Source of the DNA: an uncultured Methanomethylovorans sp.
GTDB lineage: Archaea; Halobacteriota; Methanosarcinia; Methanosarcinales; Methanosarcinaceae
NCBI GenBank assembly: GCA_937968035.1
Contig: CALBTS010000587.1
Location: forward strand, 1 to 24,630
Direction: 5' to 3'
Length of the DNA: 24,630 nt
Below the pieces are notes generated by a model that saw only the letters and a program-made list of their open reading frames with translations, did no database searches and was not told the origin of the DNA. This document shows, in pieces, positions 8,501-16,232 of this stretch. Both the position numbers and the translations under genes were made by a program. Position 1 is the first letter of the stretch; every line of letters starts with the position of its first letter.

Positions 8501-8918
8501 TTCTCTCTACTGGTATTACCCTGCTTCAAAAACTCGCACTTCTGATACTGTAGTGGAAATATACAGGCCTGTCGAATGGGATACGAAGTATGTTAGCTGG
8601 AATAATCGTGCCTCAGATACTCTCTGGACTAAACCGGGAGGAAATTGGTTCGATAAGAATGGTGTTCCTCAAGGCAATGTTCCGTATGCTTCAGTAATCT
8701 TCCAGGCTACCACAATGCCTGGTAACAAATACTATGACTTCGATGTCACACAGCTTGTGCAGGAATATATAAATGGTACGTATGAGAACACTGGCTTCTT
8801 CCTCAAGGCCAGGACAGAGAACGGCAATTACATTGCTTTCTACAGCTCAGAGTGGTCTGATGCAGGCCAGAGACCGAAGTTGACAGTCACAATGACATCA
8901 AGCTCCTTGAAAGACTGA
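5574..8918 (+). CDS. Disaggregatase-like surface lipoprotein (beta-helix, PKD-DNRLRE x2)
   Basis: A secreted 1114-aa protein. A basic start plus hydrophobic segment ends in the lipobox LLGC (C23), so membrane lipid anchoring is likely. Residues about 60-500 form a right-handed parallel beta-helix with many short turns (VEVSHMRLEWGNGDGLRAED; YNNQLY, IHHNTF, IENNVI, VRNNVI, VENNDIYDN), as in disaggregatase-related and pectate-lyase-like folds. Then come PKD 1 (about 544-630), DNRLRE/disaggregatase repeat 1 (about 640-822), PKD 2 (about 826-915) and repeat 2 (about 923-1110). This architecture matches Methanosarcina disaggregatase, which cleaves the methanochondroitin matrix and separates cell aggregates. 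Whether this copy is catalytic or structural cannot be read here. It stands alone, with ggaatt 8-14 nt before the ATG. Confidence 0.88.
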   Translation: MKKNNAFFWSITIVLSIVLLLGCNVYDRTIIDTDTNETEHYYMNMINDTIQNNFTKELDKGEYIRTPVLYINTDGTADYNCDGMNDHIEINMALFRISRMGGGTVYLSGNNTYWIDGTLVMGANTILTGDPDACVKLVANADPRAIWGIGVPMICNIYGADNLTVTGFEINGNSEFQSVGRGLGYHNMISFKAASNVEVSHMRLEWGNGDGLRAEDCSDVKFLYNDVYKLGHDGVYYIFTNNTETAYNSIMARTDSAARSQGGSHQTIHDNTFYSFIDWDSTGPLIKLDKSEPGVQGFDHIEIYNNQLYTSNGAGIQLDATYDDDVIRAQNVYIHHNTFTNVGQYSIDTGYSNSAIVIGNFNNTIIENNVIDDPGQDGIRWYVQSGPTQKTHFYTYVRNNVIMGSRTDAAVPHSGAGIWNTNTTYAHFIVENNDIYDNDNGQIYPTTGPWLKMSDNLNVDPMFCNAGPDIPPGSRDYHLKSKEGRWAGAAWVYDPVYSPLIDAGSITSPYDKEPAENGNRINVGRYGNTEEASKSVSSAPVQDSEPIANAGPDINNIFVNSMVTFDGSASSDDNGIALYSWDFDAADGISTEATGVTATKTYTATGNYTVTLTVTDTDGQSGSDTLQVIVTTPATTIAHTPEYDNRMRQSSPNSVLSSSKYIDVGRLGTTNYRDVMWFDLSAYNAKDTISQATLSIYWYYPAGNTRAYDSVVEVYRPMQWDPQYVTWNTPWTTPGGNWFDKNGVPQGNVPYASVTFQATTMPGNKYYDFDVTQLVQEYINGTYENTGFFLKAKTENGNYIAFYSSEWSDAGQRPKLTVSITSAHVNEPPVADAGFDKAAITGSFVTFNGSASTDDKGISSYSWDFDASDGITSEGTGVTVLKAYNAAGNYTVTLTVTDIDGRTDSDTLQVVVSNPTITTSSVPDFDNRLRQSSPNTVLSSSNYIDIGSLDTTSYRDLMWFDLNGYSTADTISKATLSLYWYYPASKTRTSDTVVEIYRPVEWDTKYVSWNNRASDTLWTKPGGNWFDKNGVPQGNVPYASVIFQATTMPGNKYYDFDVTQLVQEYINGTYENTGFFLKARTENGNYIAFYSSEWSDAGQRPKLTVTMTSSSLKD
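7491..8036 (+). repeat. DNRLRE/disaggregatase repeat, copy 1
   Basis: Coding repeat inside the disaggregatase-like gene, starting at TPEYDNRMRQSSPNSVLSSS and ending at QRPKLTVSIT. It is paired with the copy at 8338-8890 and preceded by its own PKD domain. Its 3' part, from about 7770, is nearly identical in DNA to the other copy, while the 5' part is clearly diverged. Confidence 0.85.
8338..8890 (+). repeat. DNRLRE/disaggregatase repeat, copy 2
   Basis: Second copy, starting at PDFDNRLRQSSPNTVLSSS. It carries a small insertion (NNRASDTLWTKPGG versus NTPWTTPGG in copy 1). Downstream of that point the DNA is about 95% identical to copy 1 by hand alignment, including a run of about 75 identical bases. 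Confidence 0.85.
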
Positions 8919-9121
8919 CTGGTTACAAAAATGTGGAGAGGAGACGGAAAGAAGGAAAATTGAGATGATTGTGTAACTAAGCATCTGAGATGAACAACTA
9001 TCCATGTCTACCAAGATCATCCAGAAGTAAACTATCTGTTCATACAGGAAAAGCATATAGATAATGAAAAAATCGTGTAAATATGGAATGAAATAACATT
9101 GTCTTTGAAAATGGTGCTCAT

Positions 9122-10066
9122 ATGTCCAATATACCTAAAGTGACGGTCGTAATTCCTGTAAAAAATGCAGAAAGTAAGATAGAGGAATGTCTACAGGCGG
9201 TTTCTGATCAGACAGTAGCTCCTTATGAAATAATTGTAGTCGATGGTCATTCAACAGATAATACTGTAGATAAAGCTAAAAAATTCAATGTGGTCATACT
9301 ATATGAAGAATATGCCACAGTTGGGGGAGCACGTAAAAAGGGAGTTGAGCATGCTACAGGACAATATGTAGCATTTACTGATTCAGATTGTATTCCTAGA
9401 TCAGATTGGCTTGAAAATCTTCTAAATGAGTTGAATGAACATATTGTGGGAGCTGGAGGGGCAACTGTAAATGTAGGTAAGGGTATTTGGAAAGAATCTA
9501 TTTCTCTTACCCTTGATTCTTTCCTCGGAAGTGCAAATTCTGTCCAAGACAGAGCTTTTTCCACAAAGAAATATGTAAAAAGTATCAGTGGCTGTAATTC
9601 GATGTACAGGTTAACTGATCTGCTAAATGTAGGAAATTTCGATGCTGCCCTTAGAATTAATGAAGATACAGAAATAAACAAAAGGTTGCTTAAATACGGT
9701 AAGATCCTCTATACTCCAAAAGCAATTGTTTTCCATAACCAGGACAGAGGATTAAAGGATTTTGCTAAAAGGATGTATACTTTTGGTAAAGGACGTGCTC
9801 AGAATAAACTTTTGGATCTTCAAGTCGTGCCACCTGTTTTAGCTCTATTGTCATTTGTGTTCTTATTTGTTTTAAAAGAGGCTTTTTTTCTCATGATTTC
9901 ACTTTATCTGATCATTTTAATTATTTTTGATCTCCTTTTATTTATGAACCATAAAAAACTATTGTACCTGCTATCGGTACCATTAGTTTTCGCTTTAGAA
10001 CATGTTTCATATACACTAGGTTTCTGGAACGGTATGATTAGACTTGTTTCAGGTGGTGTGAGATGA
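9122..10066 (+). CDS. Family 2 glycosyltransferase with C-terminal membrane helices
   Basis: GT-A fold sugar transferase of 314 aa, probably at the inner face of the membrane. Motifs: VTVVIPVKNAE at the N-terminus, VVDGHSTDNT (39-48), the metal-binding DSD (87-89) in AFTDSDCIP, and the acceptor-side ED pair in INEDTE (180-184). From about residue 232 the chain becomes hydrophobic, with two or three membrane helices, like archaeal Agl-type GT2 enzymes working on lipid-linked glycans. The start follows ggtgctcat, an SD-like site. It is the first gene of the A+T-rich + strand glycosyltransferase run. The 3' end overlaps the start of a 34-codon ORF through ATGA. Donor and acceptor are not predictable from sequence. 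Confidence 0.88.
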   Translation: MSNIPKVTVVIPVKNAESKIEECLQAVSDQTVAPYEIIVVDGHSTDNTVDKAKKFNVVILYEEYATVGGARKKGVEHATGQYVAFTDSDCIPRSDWLENLLNELNEHIVGAGGATVNVGKGIWKESISLTLDSFLGSANSVQDRAFSTKKYVKSISGCNSMYRLTDLLNVGNFDAALRINEDTEINKRLLKYGKILYTPKAIVFHNQDRGLKDFAKRMYTFGKGRAQNKLLDLQVVPPVLALLSFVFLFVLKEAFFLMISLYLIILIIFDLLLFMNHKKLLYLLSVPLVFALEHVSYTLGFWNGMIRLVSGGVR

Positions 10067-10167
10067 AAAGTAATTTCACTAACACCCCTCATATATTGAA
10101 AGGTGTTGTACAGATGATGAAGCTTCCGAGACCACTTTTGCATACCGGCTTCTATTTTTACAGGTGA
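10063..10167 (+). CDS. 34-residue ORF coupled to the GT2 stop codon
   Basis: A small frame whose ATG overlaps the GT2 stop (ATGA), with a very good SD (aggtggtg) in the end of the GT2 gene. Its own stop lies inside the SD (aggtga) of the next GT4 gene, 4 nt before that gene's ATG. The product begins MKSNFTNTPHILKGVVQMMK and ends PLLHTGFYFYR: basic, with no membrane helix and no recognised motif. It fills the space between two genes exactly and keeps ribosomes moving through it. It could be a real micropeptide, a coupling device, or the remnant of a larger protein or GT2 extension. Conservation in related genomes would decide. Confidence 0.4.
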   Translation: MKSNFTNTPHILKGVVQMMKLPRPLLHTGFYFYR

Positions 10168-10171
10168 GTCA

Positions 10172-11272
10172 ATGAAAAATGTCTTGTTAGTAAGATCTTC
10201 TACAAGCCCAACGAGGGTTTTAAAAGAAGCCAGTAGTTTAGCAAGTTCTGGATATTCGGTAAGCATATTGTATTGGAACAGGGATAATAATCGTTCTTAT
10301 TCTGAAGAATATGATGGGATAACTATCAATTACTTTGGTTTTAAAGCTCCATATGGCAGACCCTCACTTATAGCATATATGTTCGTTTGGTGGTTGCACG
10401 AATTAATGTTCTTATTAAAGCACCCTTATGATATCGTTCATGCATGCGATTTTGATACTCTTGTTCCGGCAATTGTTTCGAAAATGCTAAAACATAACAA
10501 AGTGGTTTATGATATCTTTGATTTTTATTCAGAAGCATTGCCTTCATCCATTCCTTCATTTGTCAGAAAGTTGGTCAAACGGACTGAATTGTTTTGTATA
10601 CAGTTCACTGATGCTACTATTTTGGTAGATGAATCAAGGCTCGTTCAAATAAAAGGTGCGAAAGTCAAGAAATTAGAAATAATTATGAACTGTCCTATAG
10701 ATATATCTGCAGATGAGTTTTTAATTGAGGAAAGCAACATTTTTACAATATTCTATGGTGGAACAATTGCAAAGGACAGAGGACTTGGTCAATTGCTTAA
10801 TGCAATTAGGGACAAAGATGACATTTGTTTTATTGTAGCTGGAACGGGACCGGATCTAAGTACCTTTGAACCGATGTTTAGCTCCATGAAAAATGTTTTA
10901 TTTATTGATTGGGTTGATTACAAAAAATATTTGAATCTGACTTTAGAGGCAGATGCTATATTTGCATATTACGATCCTGTGATTCCTAACAACAGACTAG
11001 CAAGTTCTAATAAGCTGTTCGAGGCAATGATGTGTGCTAAACCAATTATCGTGAATGAAGAAACAACAATGTCAGAACTTGTTCAAAAAACGGATTGTGG
11101 TGTTGTTATACCATATAATGATACATCAAAACTTAGAAATACACTATTCTACTTAAAAGACAATAGATCCAGCTGTTTAAAACTGGGAAAAAACGGCAGA
11201 GAAGCTTTTGAAATGAAATACAACTGGAGTATTATGGAACAGAGACTTCTGCAGTTATATGAGAAAATGTAA
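10172..11272 (+). CDS. Family 4 (GT-B) glycosyltransferase
   Basis: Retaining GT-B sugar transferase of 366 aa. The N-terminal acceptor domain has VLLVRSSTSPTRVLKEASSL and the DIVHACDFDTLVPA segment. The C-terminal donor domain has IFYGGTIAKDRGLGQLL, FIVAGTGPD and the nucleotide-sugar-binding helix SSNKLFEAMMCAKPII (about 276-291), which contains the conserved Glu. The SD aggtgag ends 3 nt before the ATG and overlaps the stop of the 34-codon ORF. No membrane helix or signal peptide is evident, so it probably acts on the cytoplasmic face. Followed by about 580 nt without a clear gene, so it likely ends this transcript. Substrates are unknown. Confidence 0.87.
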   Translation: MKNVLLVRSSTSPTRVLKEASSLASSGYSVSILYWNRDNNRSYSEEYDGITINYFGFKAPYGRPSLIAYMFVWWLHELMFLLKHPYDIVHACDFDTLVPAIVSKMLKHNKVVYDIFDFYSEALPSSIPSFVRKLVKRTELFCIQFTDATILVDESRLVQIKGAKVKKLEIIMNCPIDISADEFLIEESNIFTIFYGGTIAKDRGLGQLLNAIRDKDDICFIVAGTGPDLSTFEPMFSSMKNVLFIDWVDYKKYLNLTLEADAIFAYYDPVIPNNRLASSNKLFEAMMCAKPIIVNEETTMSELVQKTDCGVVIPYNDTSKLRNTLFYLKDNRSSCLKLGKNGREAFEMKYNWSIMEQRLLQLYEKM

Positions 11273-11855
11273 CCATTCCATAAGAGATCAGATTGATCTT
11301 AATAATCAACTACTAAAATAATGGGCTTGTGATCTAAAATCCCTTTGGAGCAGGCTGCAATGGGCTGATTGGTTGGTAGCTTTGATGATATTTTTAAGCA
11401 GGAGTGTGAGTTGTCAAAGGCGTTTTACTCATTCTCTTTTCTCGAGTTTAAAAAGATTCCACCTTTTGATATGAAGCCCGCTTACTTCCTGCATTGTTAG
11501 TAAGGTATCAGTGTTTATCTGTCTGCAATCTAAATATTGGCATTCTCTGAAACTGTTCTAAAGAAGAGCATTGTAGTAGAACACACATCTAAGAAGATAT
11601 TTTGGTGTGCTTTCACAAATAAATGAGTTGTCGAGTAAGATTAATATAATATAATATATTATAATATAATTGATCTGATAATACTACTGTAAGACGTCTT
11701 GTTGTAGTTGACTTCCAATGCTCTGATCTAAAATCAAAAAAACTGCTTGAAAAATGGAATTGACATTATCTCTCTATATTATGCATTTGTTTTTTAGATA
11801 TTATAACAGATGTATCGAAGTATAATTATTCAAAATGATAAAAAGAGGAAAATGG
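11273..11855. other. A+T-rich intergenic stretch upstream of the FemAB-like gene
   Basis: No convincing gene. One open stretch of about 43 codons near 11370-11510 (Phe/Lys-rich, no SD) may be a decayed fragment but matches nothing I know. Bases 11640-11671 are purely A/T, around a perfect 14-bp palindrome TATAATATATTATA (11650-11663), which could serve as a TATA element or simply be low complexity. No T-run terminator stands out after the GT4 stop. Confidence 0.4.
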
Positions 11856-12854
11856 ATGAAAAAACTTGATGTAAGAGATCTTGATTCCAGCGAATATAAA
11901 TTATGGGATAATCTGGTTGAAGAGTCTCTTCATGGTACGCTATTTCATACTACCGACTGGTTAAAAATGTCTGGTGATCCAAAATGTTCGTACCATCAAC
12001 ATTTATACGGTTGTTTTAAAGAAGGCGAATTGATTGGTGGTTGCTCTTTTCTAAGTAAACGTTTCAGATCATTCAACATTGGATCAACTGCTTTCAATAT
12101 AACACCTTATGGAGGCTTTGTTATAAAAGATCTATATGATCAAAACAAGACCCATGAGATGGAATCCTTCCAAACAAGTGTCGTTCAAAGCATCCTGGCC
12201 TATATGGGATCCAAGAAGATAGATGGGGCCTTCATTGCCAATCCCCCGGAATTCGTAGACGTGAGACCATTTACTCACGAAGACTGGACTGCAAATGTTA
12301 AATATACGTACTACTTCGATCTGACTAAGAACATCGAAGATACGATATCTAAAACAGTAAAGAACAATATAAAAAAGGCTCTAAGGAATGGAGTTCAGAT
12401 CTATAATGAATGTTCTGCTCAAGTATTCTATGATCTCTGGAAAGATACATATAATAAACATGGTCTAAAGCCTCCGGTTCCATTTCGTTTTATTGAACAT
12501 GTCCTTGATACTCTGCATAACACTGGTAAAGCTGATATGTGGGTTGCACGGATGCCATCGGGGGAGGCTGCATCCGCAGAAATAGTTGTCTGGGATAGCA
12601 AACGTGCATATTTGTGGGTAGCAGCTTCAAACAGAGCTTTCAAAAGCAGTGCTGCATCGACTTTATTAACCTATAATATTCTGAAAGAATTAAAGGATAG
12701 GAATTTTAAGGAACTAAATATGATGACAGCTAATGTTCCCCACTTAGCAAGCTATATGTCAGCATTTAATCCCAAATTAGCCCCTTATTATGTTTTATCT
12801 AAAAATAATACAAAATATGGTTTTTACAGAAGCATATGTAAAATATTTGATTGA
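11856..12854 (+). CDS. FemAB-like GNAT-fold acyl/aminoacyltransferase, copy 1
   Basis: A 332-aa protein of the FemAB-related/GNAT superfamily. Shared marks with the copy at 17571-18596: HGTLFHTTDWL near the N-terminus, GGCSF, the NPPEFVDVRPF block, KYTYYFDL, and in the C-terminal half AEIVVWDSKRAYLWVAASN and NMMTANVPHLASYMSAFNP. In bacteria FemAB adds amino acids from aminoacyl-tRNA to peptidoglycan. Methanosarcinaceae lack murein, so here the likely acceptor is a surface glycan or lipid-linked sugar (inference). The ATG at 11856 is chosen over 11835 because gagg lies 7 nt upstream and the earlier ATG has no SD. It lies between two glycosyltransferases and is followed in the same frame by a fragment of another copy. 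Confidence 0.8.
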   Translation: MKKLDVRDLDSSEYKLWDNLVEESLHGTLFHTTDWLKMSGDPKCSYHQHLYGCFKEGELIGGCSFLSKRFRSFNIGSTAFNITPYGGFVIKDLYDQNKTHEMESFQTSVVQSILAYMGSKKIDGAFIANPPEFVDVRPFTHEDWTANVKYTYYFDLTKNIEDTISKTVKNNIKKALRNGVQIYNECSAQVFYDLWKDTYNKHGLKPPVPFRFIEHVLDTLHNTGKADMWVARMPSGEAASAEIVVWDSKRAYLWVAASNRAFKSSAASTLLTYNILKELKDRNFKELNMMTANVPHLASYMSAFNPKLAPYYVLSKNNTKYGFYRSICKIFD

Positions 12855-12943
12855 AAGATTATCTTTGACAAATCAACAAAACATGCATATTCGTGGGTAA
12901 CAGCTTCAAATAGTGCTTTCATTGAAAGGTCTGCAAGATGGAA
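12855..12943 (+). pseudogene. Fragment of another FemAB-like gene
   Basis: Directly after the FemAB stop codon, in the same frame, the DNA encodes IIFDKSTKHAYSWVTASN then SAFIERSA. This closely parallels EIVVWDSKRAYLWVAASN and RAFKSSAA inside the intact gene (DNA 12582-12650). The DNA similarity is also clear (gcatattcgtgggtaacagcttcaaa versus gcatatttgtgggtagcagcttcaaa, differing at 2 of 26 positions). The similarity fades after about 12930. It looks like the relic of a third paralog or a partial duplication, not an exact tandem copy. Confidence 0.65.
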
Positions 12944-12982
12944 TAAGGATGTGGTAATATTCAGAGCCAAGATGCATGTGAT

Positions 12983-14134
12983 GTGCGATCGTCTGTCTGT
13001 ATTGTTGCCGGTGTTTCCTATGCTCACTTAAGTGGTACCAGTATTCTCATCTCTAATATTACAGATATTTTCAGAGAATTAGATAAGCGCATGTACTTTA
13101 TCTCTGATAATTATACAAAAGAGCATCTTCCTTCATCAGATAATATACATTTTATAGTACTCTCTGTAAAATCTCAGGATAATATTTTCTTAAAAATAAT
13201 GTCCATTGTAAGAGCACAATTAGAAATTTCTTTTAAGATCCTGTCTGTTAGCCGAAAAGTAGACAGTGGATTTTTTTTCGTTTCCGGCACGCTCTTTCTT
13301 CCAATAATTATTTGCAGGACTCTCCGTAAAGAGGCTGTTCTGGTGAACCCGGCTTCAGAATACTCAAGAACAAAATTGATGTATCAAAAAAACAGCTTCT
13401 TAAAAAGAACTTTCCCTGTGATCGTTAAATTGATGGAAGATATTACACAGATCAGTTCAAGTAAAATTATTTTGAGCTCTCCCTCCTTATCTTCTTATCT
13501 CAGCTTATCGAAGTACAGCAGTAAAATAGTCTATGCTCCGGGTGAGTATGTACAGCTTGATAAGTTCATGCTAAAAAAAGCATTTGATCATAGAGATAAT
13601 ATGGTTGGATATGTTGGCAGATTAAGTGAAGAAAAAGGAATTCTGAATTTCATCGAATCGATCCCCATTATTCTTGGAAAAAGAAGTGATCTGAAGTTTT
13701 TGATCATAGGAGATGGTCCCTTAAAAGAAAGTATAAATATTTTTTTAAGAGAACATAACTTACAGGCGCAAGTTGACATACTTGGATGGATTCCTCATGA
13801 CAAATTACCCTTTTACCTTAATCAACTGAAGATACTCGTATTACCCTCATACACTGAAGGACTGCCAAATATAGTTCTTGAGTCGATGGCTTGTGGAACC
13901 CCGGTCTTAGCGACTCCTGTGGGTTCAATACCTGATCTGATCGAAAATGACAGAACAGGTTTTATTTTAAAGGACAATTCCCCATACAGCATTGCTGACA
14001 AGATAATAGAATCCCTTAACAATGATCACCTCGCAGCAATTTCTGGAGAAGCGATCAATCATGTTGTCAAAGAATATTCATTTGAATCGGTTGTTCAGAA
14101 ATACTCGCAGATATTTTCCTTATCTAGCCTCTGA
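12983..14134 (+). CDS. Family 4 (GT-B) glycosyltransferase
   Basis: A 383-aa retaining glycosyltransferase, probably cytoplasmic. An N-terminal Rossmann-like strand (VCIVAGVSYAHLSGTSILI) leads into a GT-B acceptor domain. The donor domain has VGYVGRLSEEKGILNF (about 208-223), FLIIGDGPL, the VDILGWIPHDKL strand-loop, and the conserved E-x7-E motif in SYTEGLPNIVLESMACGTPV. The start is a GTG at 12983. No in-frame ATG lies between it and an upstream stop at 12944, and the N-terminal beta strand needs this start. The SD is weak. The gene begins just after the FemAB fragment, so its original promoter or leader may have been altered by that rearrangement. Substrate unknown. Confidence 0.86.
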   Translation: MRSSVCIVAGVSYAHLSGTSILISNITDIFRELDKRMYFISDNYTKEHLPSSDNIHFIVLSVKSQDNIFLKIMSIVRAQLEISFKILSVSRKVDSGFFFVSGTLFLPIIICRTLRKEAVLVNPASEYSRTKLMYQKNSFLKRTFPVIVKLMEDITQISSSKIILSSPSLSSYLSLSKYSSKIVYAPGEYVQLDKFMLKKAFDHRDNMVGYVGRLSEEKGILNFIESIPIILGKRSDLKFLIIGDGPLKESINIFLREHNLQAQVDILGWIPHDKLPFYLNQLKILVLPSYTEGLPNIVLESMACGTPVLATPVGSIPDLIENDRTGFILKDNSPYSIADKIIESLNNDHLAAISGEAINHVVKEYSFESVVQKYSQIFSLSSL

Positions 14135-14145
14135 GAGAAATTAAA

Positions 14146-14259
14146 ATGTATGTGCTAATTAATGAAAAGTATTGGAAAGAATCCATAATCGGTAGTAAAC
14201 ATTTTTTCAGGTTCTATATACATCTGTCTGCAAATAAAATTGTTCATCAGGGATTGTAA
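14146..14259 (+). CDS. 37-residue ORF overlapping the start of the GT-C-like gene
   Basis: A short frame starting 11 nt after the GT4 stop and ending in TAATG, so its stop overlaps the ATG of the next gene. The product begins MYVLINEKYWKESIIGSKHF and is mixed basic/aromatic with no known motif. The SD is poor (gagagaaa), which weakens the case. It may couple translation of the membrane protein, or be chance. It is the second tiny gap-filling frame in this operon. Confidence 0.25.
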   Translation: MYVLINEKYWKESIIGSKHFFRFYIHLSANKIVHQGL

Positions 14260-16190
14260 TGGAACTAAAACGATATAACAGTTATCTGATGCATTATTTG
14301 CCTCTAATTCTTCCCTATCTTATTTCATTTTCTGTTTTTAGTACATGCATATGGATGATCGCGGCCGGAAAGATAAATTCTGCCGTCAGGGGAATGATAA
14401 TTGCAATTCCAGCGTTAGCATCCTGTTATTGGGTTATTCGCATCAAAAATGAAATAATTCCTTTAAACCAGAAACTTGATTTTACTTTTATAAGGGAAAC
14501 CCTTTTAAATCGCATGTTTTGGATTGTTTATTTTGCTTCAATAAGCATTGTTCTATTGTATAATAGCAGACCTTGGTATTATTTTTTTAGTATTGCTATA
14601 AGTTATTTGCTCGTCACATTACAAATCCTGTCAAGAAACCCAGATCATAAAACCATACTAATTAAAATATTTCTGCTTACACTAAATTTTGCTTATAGTG
14701 TTACTCTGAACTATGACCTGTACTTCGGAACGACAGACCTGATGCCCCATACTTTTATGGCATTAATCACATATATTTCAGGTCGCATAATACCCTTTTC
14801 TTTAAATGATTATGCTTATTTTCCTTTATATCACATTTGGATAGCAGAAGCAGCTAACATGTTGAATTTATCTGTGAAAACCTCTCTTTTTCTAATAACA
14901 GCCCCAATGTTTGCGATGACAAGCATCTTTCTATATTATGTTTTTTTGAAAGTGTGCGGGAACCCACAGACCGCTCTTTTATCTTGTTTACTATATTCGT
15001 CAAGTTCAGTGTTCTTATACTATAGTGTAAATGTGATCACGAGGACAATGGCTTTTATTGGTTTTGTAATAATTTTATATTTGATCTATTCAAACAGTTA
15101 CATAAAACACAAAGCAATTTTTACTTTAATCTCTATATATATGGCTATATTTTTAGCACTGATCCATCAGGTATCTTTGATCCAGATCATGGTGATCTTC
15201 CTTATAATTTCTATTTCGGAAGTTATCAGTGAAAATAAGAGATATCTTAAACTTGATTATGTTTTGTTATTTGGTATTATATTTATCTCTTATTGGCTTC
15301 TCGTTGCATACTCTTTTTTTAAGTATCAGATAGGAGTTAGATTAGAACTCAAAAACCTCGATTCCGTTTCAATCATGCATAGTGCGGAAGTTGTCAAGCA
15401 CGAATGGTTAAACACATTGGGACTTATGGATAGATCTATATGTATGTTTTTTATGCTGATCGCAATTTTGTACATCTTGAAGAACTATAAAAACAATTAT
15501 GCTTCCGTCTTTGGATTAGTTGCACTGTTCTCATTTGTATTGTATGCCCCGAATCCTTTGGACAGCATCTGGCAATTGGTGATACTCTATCAGATGGATC
15601 GCATCTTACTGTTCGTTAGTCCTTTCATAGCATTTGCAATGGGTTTAGGCGTATATTTATTTCTGATCAAAGTTCCAGTGGAATCTGATTATTTGAAAAG
15701 GTTCAGTTTTGCTGTAATAATAGTTTTACTTTTCATTTTTACATTTATCTCCCTAGTTTACAGCATTTCTGACTCCGAAGATATTTGGATCACTCCTGTC
15801 CATGAATATTTCATCTCGACCGAAGTGAATGGTTTTAATTTTGTTGATCATAAAGTTCCCTTTGGATCTTCTATTCATTCAGATCATCCAACTTCAAGGT
15901 ATTTTCCAGCTAAATTCGACAAATCTACTGCATTGCATGTCCCTTACTTTAATTCTATGAAAATAGATCATGTTGATAACATTGCCATATACAGTGGTTA
16001 TATATTAATACGCGATAGAGAGTTCTCAAAAAGAGGTCTATATTTCGGAAGCGAGGATCCTGAATCAAGAACTGAACCAAATTATTCCTACTATAACACT
16101 ATTGAGAATAGAAATAAACTATATTCTTATTTGAACGCAACCAATAAAATTTATTCGAATTCAGATGTTTCTCTGTATTATAATAATTGA
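14259..16190 (+). CDS. Large polytopic membrane protein, GT-C-like glycosyltransferase or polymerase
   Basis: A 643-aa, very hydrophobic protein with roughly 12 membrane helices over residues 10-515 and a hydrophilic C-terminal domain of about 130 residues with no clear motif, probably extracytoplasmic. The first large loop contains YFGTTDLMPHTF and then NDYAYFPLYHIWIAEA. This acidic loop followed by a Y-F-P-L-Y-H segment resembles GT-C enzymes (PMT/ArnT-like and archaeal relatives), which use polyprenyl-phosphate sugars on the outer face. A Wzy-type polymerase or uncharacterised glycan protein is an alternative. The ATG follows agggattgta, a usable SD. With three GT4 genes and a GT2 around it, a role in lipid-linked glycan assembly is likely. 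Family confidence is moderate because I rely on topology and one loop. Confidence 0.65.
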   Translation: MELKRYNSYLMHYLPLILPYLISFSVFSTCIWMIAAGKINSAVRGMIIAIPALASCYWVIRIKNEIIPLNQKLDFTFIRETLLNRMFWIVYFASISIVLLYNSRPWYYFFSIAISYLLVTLQILSRNPDHKTILIKIFLLTLNFAYSVTLNYDLYFGTTDLMPHTFMALITYISGRIIPFSLNDYAYFPLYHIWIAEAANMLNLSVKTSLFLITAPMFAMTSIFLYYVFLKVCGNPQTALLSCLLYSSSSVFLYYSVNVITRTMAFIGFVIILYLIYSNSYIKHKAIFTLISIYMAIFLALIHQVSLIQIMVIFLIISISEVISENKRYLKLDYVLLFGIIFISYWLLVAYSFFKYQIGVRLELKNLDSVSIMHSAEVVKHEWLNTLGLMDRSICMFFMLIAILYILKNYKNNYASVFGLVALFSFVLYAPNPLDSIWQLVILYQMDRILLFVSPFIAFAMGLGVYLFLIKVPVESDYLKRFSFAVIIVLLFIFTFISLVYSISDSEDIWITPVHEYFISTEVNGFNFVDHKVPFGSSIHSDHPTSRYFPAKFDKSTALHVPYFNSMKIDHVDNIAIYSGYILIRDREFSKRGLYFGSEDPESRTEPNYSYYNTIENRNKLYSYLNATNKIYSNSDVSLYYNN

Positions 16191-16232
16191 TACAACGCGA
16201 ATTCAACCAACTAAATATGAAACAGAGGTTTT

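Noticed and set aside
11640..11671. A/T-only palindromic tract as a replication origin or att site
   Set aside because: No origin-recognition-box-like repeats, no cdc6/orc gene and no integrase are nearby; low complexity explains it.
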